This document shows positions 55,301-63,337 of a DNA stretch of 64,000 nucleotides, piece after piece. The DNA is taken from NCBI RefSeq assembly GCF_010119975.1, contig NZ_CP048222.1, forward strand, positions 8,656,501 to 8,720,500, read 5' to 3'. Position 1 is the stretch's first letter; the number at the start of each line of letters is the position of its first letter. A model generated the notes under the pieces. That model saw only the letters and a list, made by a program, of their open reading frames with translations, was not told the origin of the DNA and ran no database searches. The position numbers and the translations under genes are program-made. The DNA is from Rhodocytophaga rosea. GTDB taxonomy: Bacteria; Bacteroidota; Bacteroidia; Cytophagales; 172606-1.

Positions 55301-58300
55301 CGCACTAGTAGTACCAGTAGACCACTTATAGCTAAAGGGAGCCGTTCCGCCATTTGCAGTAGCTGTGGCACTGCCATTGCTTGACCCGTTACAGGTATTT
55401 TGTTTAGTAGTAATCTGCACAGCCAGACGGGTGGATCTCTTTTCAACAATATAGAAAGTTAGCTTTAGCTCGGTTCCTTTCACATGTGAGGAATCATAAG
55501 GACTTACCTCTACACTATATTTACCCGCACTAAGCTTCCATGGATCAAAATCACCTCTAAAATCACCATCCAAAGAATAAGGAGAAAAACGGTCTATTCT
55601 GTGTTCAGGATTTCCATTCAGACCAAACTTAACTTTCATGATTTTATTTGGATCAGTCGTATTGGCTTGAATATTGAGTTTTCGTGTTGGCAATGTTGAC
55701 AAATCCAGAGTATCGCCATCTTTTAAAGTAGCATAAGCTGAAATCACCTTGTCTGTCTCTGCATTCATCAGGCTTAGGCTAAGTACGGCCATAGAAGTAG
55801 GGGTACTTTTCTCTATTTCGATAGTCCTGCTAATTGTACAATTGTTAGCATCAGTAATGTTAACAGTATAGGTACTGGCCACCAGTCCGGAAATAGCTGC
55901 GGTAGTAGCACCGGTTGACCATTTATACTTATACGGTGCTGTTCCTCCACTCACTGTTACACTGATCGAACCTTTGGTAGTCGCTGTCTCATCAATTGTT
56001 TTCTCACTCATACTCATAACAGAAGGCTCATTAACAGTAACAGTTTTGCTTTGTTTCACGCCTGCTTTATCAGTAACAGTTACGCTATACTCGCCTGCTT
56101 TCAACCCTGTTACTGCTGCTGTAGTAGTTCCGTTAGACCAGGCATAAGTATAAGGGGCAACACCACCGCTTACTGTGGCTGTGGCACTGCCATTGCTTGA
56201 TCCGTTACAGATCACTGATTTTGCACTCACGCTAACAGAAAGAGGAGATATTTCTTTTGTAAGGGTAATAGTTTGGCTTACTGAGCAAGTATTGGCATCT
56301 GTGATAGTGATAGTATAAGTACCGGCCACCAGTCCAGAAATGGATGCCGTAGTAGCCCCGGTAGACCATTTATACTTATACGGTGCTGTTCCCCCACTCA
56401 CTGTTACACTGATCGAACCCTCAATATTATCAGTCTGATTACTTACTGTTTTATTGATGCTGATTGCCGTTGGCTGGGTGATAGAAACGGTTTTGCTCAC
56501 TTTTATACCTGCTTTATCAGTAACAGTTACGCTATACTCGCCTGCTTTCAACCCTGCTACTGCTGCTGTAGTTGCTCCGTTAGACCAGGCATAAGTATAA
56601 GGGGCAACACCACCAATCACACTTACACTTGCATTACCTTCACTGCCTCCATAACATTTTGCCGGTTGAGAGCTAGTAGTCACACTTAATGAAGGAGCAA
56701 TCGCATTAACTGTAACCGATTTGTTAACAATACAATTATTAGCATCAGTCACAGTGATGGTATAAGAACCAGCAGAAACACTCGTCAGATCCTGAGTAGT
56801 AGCGCCATTAGACCACTTATATGTGTAAGGACTTGTTCCTCCACTTACTGTTAAATTGATAGAACCTTTGCTGGAAGCCGTTTCAGCTACAACCGTTTCA
56901 CTCACATTTATTGCTGTAGGTTGAGTGATAGCAATGGTTTTGCTTTGTTTCACGCCTGCTTTATCGGTAACAGTTACGCTATACTCGCCTGCTTTCAACC
57001 CTGTTACTGCTGCTGTAGTAGTTCCGTTAGACCAGGCATAAGTATAAGGGGCAACACCACCGCTTACTGTGGCTGTGGCACTGCCATTGCTTGATCCGTT
57101 ACAGATCACTGATTTTGCACTCACGCTAACAGAAAGAGGAGATATTTCTTTTGTAAGGGTAATAGTTTGGCTTACTGAGCAAGTATTGGCATCTGTGATA
57201 GTGATAGTATAAGTACCGGCCACCAGTCCAGAAATGGATGCCGTAGTAGCCCCGGTAGACCATTTATACTTATACGGTGCTGTTCCCCCACTCACTGTTA
57301 CACTGATTGAACCCTGGCTAGTCGCTGTCTCATTAACAATGGCCTTAGCAATAGTAATAGCCAACGGCTGAGTAATTATCACACTTTTACTTTGTTTCAC
57401 CCCTGCTTTATCAGTAACGACCACACTATATTCCCCTGCTTTCAGACCTGTTACCATATTGGTGGTAGCCCCTGTAGACCAAAGATAGGTATAAGGTGAA
57501 GTGCCGCCAGTAACTGTTGCTGTTACGCTTCCTTCATTGCCTCCATAACATTTGGTTGGTTGAGCACTTATGGCTATTGAAATCGTTGGATTTATTACGC
57601 TTCCCGGATACGGCCATACTTTCCCATCCATTTGTCCATACATCAACATTACACCGGGAAATACATCCCAGGCTCCTCCATAGGGCTTGTGTTTACCTGC
57701 TGAAGCTGCATTGCCCGGAGAAGGGTAGGCTCTCGTACCTGGTGCTCTTCTTAAATAAGAATCTTTGATATAACTGTCTTTGAAATACAGATTACCCTGG
57801 GCAAACCAAGTATCGTTAACAGTATACCAGCTGCGGCCTGACTCGGTGTTCACTCCATCAATAAGGGCAGCTGTTGTACCCATCTTAGAAGAAGATTCAG
57901 TTCCATATCTTTTCAGGTTGCCATCCATGTGACGCAACATGGTTTTAATTAACAATTCTAAATTCTTTGATCCTCCTTGGGTGCCAAAAGCGCCTTTGGA
58001 AGTGGTAAACTTATACAGCTCAAAATCTCCGCTGCGGGCAAAATAATCTGCCATGTTAACAAGCTGGGAAATGGTCAGGAAGGAATAGGAAATGCCAATA
58101 TCGGCAAAGTCTTCCCGCCACCGTTGAAACTCAGAAAAAGTGCCATCCGGATAAGTGGCAAACATTAAGGCTTCTTTCACATATCTTTTGCCACTCTCTT
58201 TCAATGAACTAATGTTCTGTTTGAAACCTAATAAGGTAAAGAAATATACCTGGGAAGAACGTCTGTTGTTATAATATCTGCTCAAGCTGGAGGTTTTGTA

Positions 58301-59020
58301 GCCATTGTAATGCGTCGTACGGCCTAAACTGCTATTAAGGGTAACAGCATATCCACTTGGTGTCCAGTCTCCCCCGTTGCGGTTAACAAACATCTTACTC
58401 AGATCAGCATCCACATTGCGCTGAAAATACAGGGCTGCATTGTAGAACCACTTGTCGATTCTGCTCTTATCTTCTGAGGAAAGGCCGCTTTCTATATAAG
58501 CATACCCAAAAAGGAGTCTGGTCAGCCAGTCGTTGATCTCATAGGCAGGAGGCAGATCATGAAGAATGCCATCGCACCATTTTGATCTGACGCTAAAATC
58601 TGAATTAGGTTCTCCAATCTGTGCCAGCAGTTCTTTGCGCACCGCTTCTTTATAGTTGGCATTGCCGGTAATCAAGTAGGCAAAGGCAGCATCTCTGAGC
58701 AGTTTACCATTGGTAGCCGGTGCATAATCCACGCTGACCTGTGCACAACCGCTGGTAGGCACACCTTTCCATCGCTCAACTGATGGATTACTCACAAATT
58801 TATTGGCATTAGCCATGATCCGGTCCCAATCACCGGGGGAGTTAGCCTGAACATCTCCAAAGCTTTTATATGGACCACTTTTGGCTCTTTGTTTCCAGAT
58901 CTCTACTTCTTCTTTTGTAAAAAAAGGACTCAATGGTGTCTGAGCAATAGTGCTGGTGCTTACTAATAAAAACAGAATTAAAAAAGCTTTTAAATACTGT
59001 CTGGTAAGGGTTGTTTTCAT
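52328..59020 (-). CDS. giant T9SS surface protein: alginate-lyase-like domain, 16 SprB repeats, type B sorting domain
   Basis: 2230 residues from ATG 59020; the signal peptide ends STIAQ (~27), and the open frame upstream to 59143 codes no signal. Residues ~33-470 are an alpha/alpha-toroid close to that of the 47132 gene (DWDRIMANANKFVSNPSVE, GRTTHYNGYKTSS, YYNNRRSSQVYFFTLLGF, YPDGTFSEFQRW). From ~479 come 16 SprB repeats (GGTAPYKYKWSTGATT ... GLKAGEYSVTVTDKAG) in eight pairs, interrupted three times by a ~120-residue beta module. The final ~90 residues are a gliding-motility-associated type B domain (LFSPNEDGIDDLWVI, VIIFNRNGNKVFQ, NWDGRYQG). SprB-like proteins are surface adhesins used in gliding; here an apparent enzyme sits at the distal tip. 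PorP/SprF partner downstream. Confidence 0.87.
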   Translation of the reverse strand: MKTTLTRQYLKAFLILFLLVSTSTIAQTPLSPFFTKEEVEIWKQRAKSGPYKSFGDVQANSPGDWDRIMANANKFVSNPSVERWKGVPTSGCAQVSVDYAPATNGKLLRDAAFAYLITGNANYKEAVRKELLAQIGEPNSDFSVRSKWCDGILHDLPPAYEINDWLTRLLFGYAYIESGLSSEDKSRIDKWFYNAALYFQRNVDADLSKMFVNRNGGDWTPSGYAVTLNSSLGRTTHYNGYKTSSLSRYYNNRRSSQVYFFTLLGFKQNISSLKESGKRYVKEALMFATYPDGTFSEFQRWREDFADIGISYSFLTISQLVNMADYFARSGDFELYKFTTSKGAFGTQGGSKNLELLIKTMLRHMDGNLKRYGTESSSKMGTTAALIDGVNTESGRSWYTVNDTWFAQGNLYFKDSYIKDSYLRRAPGTRAYPSPGNAASAGKHKPYGGAWDVFPGVMLMYGQMDGKVWPYPGSVINPTISIAISAQPTKCYGGNEGSVTATVTGGTSPYTYLWSTGATTNMVTGLKAGEYSVVVTDKAGVKQSKSVIITQPLAITIAKAIVNETATSQGSISVTVSGGTAPYKYKWSTGATTASISGLVAGTYTITITDANTCSVSQTITLTKEISPLSVSVSAKSVICNGSSNGSATATVSGGVAPYTYAWSNGTTTAAVTGLKAGEYSVTVTDKAGVKQSKTIAITQPTAINVSETVVAETASSKGSINLTVSGGTSPYTYKWSNGATTQDLTSVSAGSYTITVTDANNCIVNKSVTVNAIAPSLSVTTSSQPAKCYGGSEGNASVSVIGGVAPYTYAWSNGATTAAVAGLKAGEYSVTVTDKAGIKVSKTVSITQPTAISINKTVSNQTDNIEGSISVTVSGGTAPYKYKWSTGATTASISGLVAGTYTITITDANTCSVSQTITLTKEISPLSVSVSAKSVICNGSSNGSATATVSGGVAPYTYAWSNGTTTAAVTGLKAGEYSVTVTDKAGVKQSKTVTVNEPSVMSMSEKTIDETATTKGSISVTVSGGTAPYKYKWSTGATTAAISGLVASTYTVNITDANNCTISRTIEIEKSTPTSMAVLSLSLMNAETDKVISAYATLKDGDTLDLSTLPTRKLNIQANTTDPNKIMKVKFGLNGNPEHRIDRFSPYSLDGDFRGDFDPWKLSAGKYSVEVSPYDSSHVKGTELKLTFYIVEKRSTRLAVQITTKQNTCNGSSNGSATATANGGTAPFSYKWSTGTTSAAISGLKAGEYTVTVSDKSGAKVTKTVTVAQPSAISINETVVHQTATAKGSIRLSMSGGTAPYKYKWSTGVAAKDLIGIVAGTYSITVTDANNCIVSKSIVVENEMLAQVAVQSLSLISVDTKRQITGFDPLQNGDTLDLSALPTRNFNIVANTTDPKEILKVKFKLNSNDNYRTERNSPYLLEGNNGDTYHALKLKPGKYTVTATAYDKKNKNGKSVTITFYLVEGKKNPLAIAINSANAGCNGAKGSATASVSGGTSPYKYKWSNGAATASVSGLKAGEYSVTVTDKAGIKVTKTVTIAQPSAISISETVVHQTASSKGSIDLTISGGTAPYKYKWSNGVTTASVSELKAGEYTVTVTDDNNCSVNETFIVRAQAVFAINVTSKDVTCNGSSNGSATATANGGTSPYSYKWSNGAITAAVSGLKAGEYSVTVTDKAGAKVNKTVTIAQPSAISINETVVHQTASSKGSINLTVNGGTAPYKYKWSTGATTQNLTNVAAGSYKATITDANNCTISKSIVVEKEQAQVAVISLSLMNAETDKVISAYATLKDGDVLELATLPTRKLSIQANTTDPKYIKKVQFSLNNTVDYHRDYATPYFIANNDGATIKPWNITPGKYTLTATPYNQEIVKGKAVTISFEIVERKSSPFVVQISAKNNECNNSAEGTATASVSGGTSPYSYKWSNGAITAAVSGLKAGEYSVTVTDKAGAKVNKTVTIAQPSAISINETVVHQTASSKGSISVTVNGGTAPYKYKWSTGATTATISGLIAGAYSVTITDANNCSINRKIDVQDSDNRGNEITPIVECVLDNGNGTFTATFGYINASAEEVTLTAGNSNFFAPAPLKGEVLEKFSPGKNVRAFTAVFKNGTSLTWTIIGPNGTKRIAVASANTARCFNIEPAVITLKPSYLFSPNEDGIDDLWVISNIEQHPDYEVIIFNRNGNKVFQAMPYTNNWDGRYQGVPLMAEAYYYVIRSATQGNIKTGTITLIR
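53370..53735 (-). repeat. interspersed beta module, copy 3
   Basis: One of three ~120-residue modules within the SprB array (others about 54625-54985 and 55440-55805). Shared motifs: SLSLMNAETDKVISAYATL, a LPTRKL.I.ANTTDP segment, a Y..PY or SPY turn and an end such as GKAVTISFEIVE. The module resembles a beta-sandwich seen in other Cytophagales surface proteins. Confidence 0.7.
54625..54985 (-). repeat. interspersed beta module, copy 2
   Basis: The most diverged of the three modules (SLSLISVDTKRQITGFDPL, LPTRNFNIVANTTDP, GKSVTITFYLVEG), placed between SprB pairs 5 and 6. Confidence 0.7.
55440..55805 (-). repeat. interspersed beta module, copy 1
   Basis: Lies between SprB pairs 4 and 5. Its first ~35 residues match copy 3 closely (SLSLMNAETDKVISAYATLK), more than copy 2. 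Confidence 0.7.
56043..56420 (-). repeat. 378-bp internal duplication, copy A
   Basis: Nearly identical to 56937-57314. By reading I see only two differences (CAG/CGG near the start, ATC/ATT near the end). The offset is 894 bp, exactly two SprB pairs. Confidence 0.8.
56937..57314 (-). repeat. 378-bp internal duplication, copy B
   Basis: Partner of 56043-56420. The near-identity contrasts with the much greater divergence of other SprB units and points to recent duplication or gene conversion. Confidence 0.8.
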
Positions 59021-59244
59021 AAACTGGGCATTTATTTTTACAAATTTTCTAATAAAATGCCTGGATACCGACTCAAAAACCCACTTACAGGTACATGTGA
59101 GATAATATGCAGTTTTTACGACCGGACAAAATTCTGTCTTCATTAAAGATTAACAGCTCCGGATTATATTGAATAAGTTTCCTGATGGAGGCTTTGAGGC
59201 GGAAAGTGATTTGCTTCTATAATTTATAAAAGTAAACGTCCATG

Positions 59245-59266
59245 AAAAAACCACTCCGGGAGTGGT
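59245..59266 (-). terminator. terminator or attenuator upstream of the giant gene
   Basis: ACCACTC / GAGTGGT, 7 bp with a 3-nt loop, followed on the minus strand by TTTTTT. It lies 225 bases before the giant gene's ATG and ~900 bases after the glycosyltransferase gene. Confidence 0.6.
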
Positions 59267-59439
59267 CGCTAAAGGGATATTGAATTATTCTGTCTTCTCT
59301 ATTGAAACTTAGCGTTTGCCAGGGAGAATTACATGGCGTTTTGATAAGATTAAAAAATTCAGCTATAGATCATAAAAATTAATCCAATCAGAAACGACTT
59401 CTTTTTTTCTTTACTTTTTATATGATTTCTGCGCTTCCC

Positions 59440-59776
59440 AACCGTTGAAGCTTGATAAAATGAAAATTATCACTGAAATACAGTATATTATTATGATTCG
59501 GCTTTATCCTGATCAGTTATTTTTTCAGATAATTTTATTACACTGCTTAAAATATTTGCGATTCTGAATAAAAAGAAGAGAACTGAAAGGTGTTTCAACG
59601 GCAGAAGTATCTCCAGTAGCTGAGGCTGGCCGGAAAAAACAAAATTCCGAGAATGGCGAGAGAGGCTACTATTCATACTCCCAAAATAAGGTTACATAAG
59701 ACGGCATTTTAGATCAGACACCCTGTAAGAACAGGTTAAAAATCGCCGGATTCAATCCGTTTTTAACATTTTTTTT
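59440..59776 (+). ncRNA. candidate structured RNA with its own terminator
   Basis: GTTAAAAA / TTTTTAAC encloses an inner CGGA / TCCG stem (59735-59767) and is followed by a run of eight T (59769-59776): a good plus-strand terminator. No plus-strand gene precedes it. A small hairpin CCTGT / ACAGG lies just before (59722-59735), and CCGTTGAA (59442-59449) can pair with TTCAACGG (59594-59601). The 5' limit is a guess; expression is unproven. Confidence 0.3.
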
Positions 59777-60158
59777 CTAAAAAGGAATATTTTTCCACAT
59801 GGAGCCTCAAAAAAAGAAGAGTATTCTCCTATTCGGGTTAGGCTCTGAAATCAGATTATTTACGCTTTATCATAGAAAAACAATGGGTTTAATTATTAAA
59901 ATATAAACCTGGGAGTTGAAAGAATAGAATCATTGGAATGATAAGGCTGCATAAGTATAGCTGCTTTGCTGCCCTTACCAGTAACTTTATTTGCAATAAT
60001 AAAAAGACATATGCTATGTATAAATTCCTTTACAGCACAGGTAATAGATAATAAAACACCCATATTTAATATCTCTTTTTTACAACTCACTATAACACAA
60101 TTAACTCTGTATATCTAAAACATCCGGCAAAGAAGATGCAAATGCTTAAATAGGCTTC

Positions 60159-61346
60159 TTAAGCAGGTTGTTTGTGCTTTTTTGCAGCGATGGCCTGCTC
60201 ATAAATAGATAAAAGCAGGGTATAATTCTTTTCCGGCGTATATTTATCCAGATAATCCTGCCTCGCCTGTTTGCCTAATTGTATAGAAAGTTTGGCATCG
60301 GCTGAAAGTACCTGTATTTTATCTACCAGATCAGCACTGTTGCCCGGCAGAAAATGTAAGCCGTTTTGCAAATCATCCACAATCTCGGCCATACCTCCCA
60401 GTTTAGAGGTAATAACCGGGGTGCCTGTAGAAAAAGCTTCGAGAATCGTCATGGGGAAGCCTTCGTACCAGACAGAGGGGAAAACTAAAGCCCTGCATTT
60501 TTTTAATTCGCTGATGATAAAAGGCTTTTGCTGAAAGCCTGCATATAAGATATTGGGATACCTGGCCGCATAACTTTCCACCGTTTCCTTTAAAGGGCCA
60601 TCCCCAATAATTTTAAGTGTAAACTTTCCGGTGGCGGCTGCATCCAATACGGTTTGAATGCCTTTTTCCCCGGTTAATCTTCCAATAAACAGGAAAAAGT
60701 TCTCCCGCTGCTCCTCTCCTATGCCCAGATCATCGGTGAAGTTTGGCTTTACAATTAACTGCTCAGTCGGAACCTGTAAAGAAGAATCCAGAAATTTATT
60801 TTTTGCAAACTCAGTGAGGACAATATACCTGTCTACTTTATTTTTCCAGGTGCCGGTTAGTTTATGTATTCCGGTCATGAGTACGGTGGAAGCCGTCTGA
60901 ATTTTAGATTCTCGGTATACTCCTTTTAATATAGCATCAATCGGAAAAACTTTATGTATACTCTTTTCATAAATCTTTCCATCATAATACAGCGAATAAC
61001 TTGGGCAAATCAGTCTGTAATTATGCAGGGTTACAATAACGGGAACACCAAATTTGGCTGCTACAAAAAAAACAGCCGGTGAAGCAAGCGGAAAAAAATT
61101 ATGTACATGAATAATATCTGGCTGAAAAAACCGGATTACGGCATCTACCCGGTTAGCGCTTTGTACATTGTATACACTTCCGATGCCGGAGAGAATTACA
61201 TCTTTCGCCGATTTGATTTGAGAATTATCGAATAGCAGCCTTTCTACCGTATGCCCATGACTTGCCATCAACTCGCCTTCTGCGCCAAACACCACATCTT
61301 CCCCTCCTTTTTGCTGGTATTTATTATGAATCAGTAATATTCTCAT
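60159..61346 (-). CDS. glycosyltransferase family 4
   Basis: 395 residues with a GT-B fold. The N-terminal acceptor domain begins MRILLIHNKYQQKGGED with HVHNFFPLASPAVFF and VIVTLHNYRLICP. The C-terminal donor domain carries FFLFIGRLTGEKGIQTVLDAA, LKIIGDGPLKE and the nucleotide-sugar E-x7-E motif VWYEGFPMTILEAFSTGTPVI. It probably adds a sugar during capsule, LPS or exopolysaccharide synthesis in the cytosol. No other assembly genes are adjacent, so the product cannot be named. Confidence 0.9.
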   Translation of the reverse strand: MRILLIHNKYQQKGGEDVVFGAEGELMASHGHTVERLLFDNSQIKSAKDVILSGIGSVYNVQSANRVDAVIRFFQPDIIHVHNFFPLASPAVFFVAAKFGVPVIVTLHNYRLICPSYSLYYDGKIYEKSIHKVFPIDAILKGVYRESKIQTASTVLMTGIHKLTGTWKNKVDRYIVLTEFAKNKFLDSSLQVPTEQLIVKPNFTDDLGIGEEQRENFFLFIGRLTGEKGIQTVLDAAATGKFTLKIIGDGPLKETVESYAARYPNILYAGFQQKPFIISELKKCRALVFPSVWYEGFPMTILEAFSTGTPVITSKLGGMAEIVDDLQNGLHFLPGNSADLVDKIQVLSADAKLSIQLGKQARQDYLDKYTPEKNYTLLLSIYEQAIAAKKHKQPA

Positions 61347-61865
61347 GCAAGGCGATAAGTAAGTAAAAGATGATCCGGTACGTCAGCTAATATATTCGGA
61401 TATATAATTATTGATACCGTGAACAGAATTAACACAAACAGCTACAATATTAAGGCTTTATTGAGTAGCCAGCAAATGAGTAATTATATTAACCCGCACT
61501 GGTGAGGTACTATTTACCATCATTTCATCAGAAAAATATATTGAACAAACAAAAAGAAAATACAAACTGGCAGTTAAAAATATTTTGTTTGTACCTCTTG
61601 ATCTTCATCACATAGTTATTGTTTCAGAAAAGAATTCAATAGATGGCTGATTGAATTATATTAATACTTTTAAGTATTTAATTATAGTCTATTACTGACA
61701 GCTTCTATATCCCAGGCAAAGAATCTGTCATATAATAGGTATTATTAAATGTATTCGAAGAAGAATTAATCCGGATTTTGTAGTAAAAGGTATGGTGCAG
61801 GAAGTAAAAACTATCTTTTTAATACTTTTTACTATGTTTTTGAAGCAATTATACTGTTCGTAAAA
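61347..61865. other. AT-rich intergenic region
   Basis: About 520 bases between two minus-strand genes. ACAAACAAAA (61545-61554) and TTTTGTTTGT (61583-61592) are exact complements. No ORF or other element is recognised; promoter of the glycosyltransferase gene expected here. Confidence 0.5.
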
Positions 61866-61890
61866 AAAGCAGGCTATTGATACCTGCTTT
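61866..61890 (-). terminator. terminator of the pyridoxamine-oxidase-like gene
   Basis: AAAGCAGG / CCTGCTTT with a 9-nt loop. On the minus strand a T tract (TTTTTTT) continues after the stem. Confidence 0.8.
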
Positions 61891-61901
61891 CAATTCGATT
61901 A

Positions 61902-62390
61902 TTAATGTGTTCCTAATTTCTCGTTTCTGCCACCCTGGTCTTGTTCTCCGGTAACAATGGCTTTAGCTACCTGGAATAACTTTACCATTTTTCCGCCTGG
62001 CCTGTCCCAGTATTCGGCCTGATGCAGCGTAACTTTTAACAGAGCAATTCTGGGATCAGTTTTTCCTTCCGGAAACCAGGCTTTGAGATAATTATTCCAG
62101 AGTTCATTGATTTTTGCCTGGTCTTTCACCAGTTCAGCTTTTCCGGCAGCTGAAACATACGTTTCAGACCCAATATCTGTATAAGAAAGGCTTACTTTAT
62201 CGTTGCGCTGAATCTCCCGGACTTTCGCTGAATCGTCCTGGGTAAAAAACCAAATAGTGCCATCATCATCCATGTCGTGGGTGGCCATTGGGCGGCTGCG
62301 GAGGTCATCGTCTTGCTCAACAGTAGTGAGCATGGCAAACCGAATGTCTTTAATTTTGTCTTTGAGGACATCAAATTCTTCTTTTCTCAT
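61902..62390 (-). CDS. pyridoxamine 5'-phosphate oxidase family protein (general stress protein 26-like)
   Basis: 162 residues with a split-barrel flavin-binding fold: FAMLTTVEQDDDLRSRPMATHDMD, IWFFTQDDSAKVREIQRNDKVSLSY, YVSAAGKAELVKD, WFPEGKTDPRIALLKVTLHQAEYWD. This is the general-stress-protein branch (FMN or F420-type binding), not true PdxH. It is probably a cytosolic flavin-binding stress protein; no reaction is established. It lies 59 bases downstream of the HAD gene on the same strand. Confidence 0.88.
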   Translation of the reverse strand: MRKEEFDVLKDKIKDIRFAMLTTVEQDDDLRSRPMATHDMDDDGTIWFFTQDDSAKVREIQRNDKVSLSYTDIGSETYVSAAGKAELVKDQAKINELWNNYLKAWFPEGKTDPRIALLKVTLHQAEYWDRPGGKMVKLFQVAKAIVTGEQDQGGRNEKLGTH

Positions 62391-62449
62391 AGTGGTTAAA
62401 GATTATAACTTCCAGCGTAGACGCATTCCCGCAGAAAAAGTTGATGCAT

Positions 62450-63103
62450 TTAGCTATTCTTTGGCCGTTGCAGTAAAAACTCCTCCATCGACAGTTCTTT
62501 ATAGTGATTAATAACCAGATCTGCTTGTTTTAACTGGTCTTTTCCTCTGGTGGAAGTAATGGCAATGCAACTCATATTTGCGTTTTTGGCCGCTTCTACG
62601 CCATTGGTGGCATCTTCCATCACCACACATTCCTGCGGAGGCACATTCAACTTTTGCGCTGCTTTCAAAAATACTTCCGGATCTGGCTTGCCATTTTTTA
62701 CATCATCGGCGGTAACAAAGGCATCGAAATACTGGCGTATCTGGAAGAGTGCCAGAATAAAATCAAGTTTTTCCTGGCTGGAACCAGTAGCCAGAGCCAT
62801 TTTCAGATTCAACTTTCGACACTCCTGCATTACTTTTTCTACATCCGGAATCAACTGAAGGCCATTTTTTTCAACTAATTGTTTTAAATAGGTTTCCTTT
62901 TTCTCCAGTAGTTCCTCAATTTGCTCATCACTGATATCTATCCGCTCTTTTATAATTTCCGAACCTTTGGCACCCAGCACCCCAATATATTCATCATAAG
63001 GAAAGTCAACCTGTTGTTCATCAAACATCTGCTTCCAGGCATCATATTCAATTCTGGTGGTGTCTACTACCGTACCATCCATGTCAAAAATTACTGCTTT
63101 CAT
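62450..63103 (-). CDS. HAD family phosphatase (beta-phosphoglucomutase-like)
   Basis: 217 residues. Motif I FDMDGTVVDTT (nucleophile Asp7, Asp9), a helical cap ('DFPYDEYIGVLGAKGSEIIKERI'), motif II LATGSSQEK, motif III Lys in KNGKPDPEVFLKA, and motif IV CVVMEDATNGVEAAKNANM. These are the marks of the PGMB/GPH-like sugar-phosphate phosphatases or mutases. The substrate is not determined. It precedes the stress-protein gene in the same direction. Confidence 0.9.
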   Translation of the reverse strand: MKAVIFDMDGTVVDTTRIEYDAWKQMFDEQQVDFPYDEYIGVLGAKGSEIIKERIDISDEQIEELLEKKETYLKQLVEKNGLQLIPDVEKVMQECRKLNLKMALATGSSQEKLDFILALFQIRQYFDAFVTADDVKNGKPDPEVFLKAAQKLNVPPQECVVMEDATNGVEAAKNANMSCIAITSTRGKDQLKQADLVINHYKELSMEEFLLQRPKNS

Positions 63104-63191
63104 AAGTTTAGCTCAGTATTTAGTAGTGAGTATTCGGTATTAAGATTGTATACGGATTATTCAAAAGGGATTGTTCGATAGAATAAGCACA

Positions 63192-63242
63192 AAAAAATAA
63201 TTGAACTTCTGTATAGCCACTTTACGGCTTAGAAGTTCAATT
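63192..63242 (-). terminator. terminator of the alpha/beta hydrolase gene
   Basis: A perfect 12-bp stem AATTGAACTTCT / AGAAGTTCAATT with an inner AGCC / GGCT, followed on the minus strand by ATTTTTTT. Confidence 0.85.
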
Positions 63243-63337
63243 ACTGATTAGGGAAGAAATAAGTTGTATTACATCAATATTATTTCTGCTACGAGTAAGT
63301 ATGGGTTTGAAAACTATTGATACTCATATCAGGCTAT

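Larger units (their letters stand above)
52930..57586 (-). repeat. array of 16 SprB repeats in 8 alternating pairs
   Basis: Each ~72-residue unit carries GG(T/V)xPYxYxWSxGxTT. Odd units have an N-terminal Cys (KCYGG or CNGSS) and end TDKAGxK without Cys. Even units begin (A/D)xxxGSI without Cys and end TDANNC or similar. The order is strictly odd-even in all eight pairs. Confidence 0.85.
59021..60158. other. long intergenic region upstream of the giant gene
   Basis: 1138 bases between two minus-strand genes. It contains a minus-strand terminator-like hairpin (59245-59266), a plus-strand terminator-like hairpin (59735-59776) without any plus-strand gene before it, and two short minus-strand ORFs (59491-59676, 59896-60090) that look like chance frames. 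It must hold the giant gene's promoter. Confidence 0.5.

Noticed and set aside
52930-57586. Possible non-coding repeat array
   Set aside because: All repeats are in frame and translate to SprB domains.
59491-60090. Two short minus-strand ORFs (61 and 64 codons) upstream of the giant gene
   Set aside because: No family resemblance, no ordered signal or domain, and AT-rich composition like the surrounding spacer.
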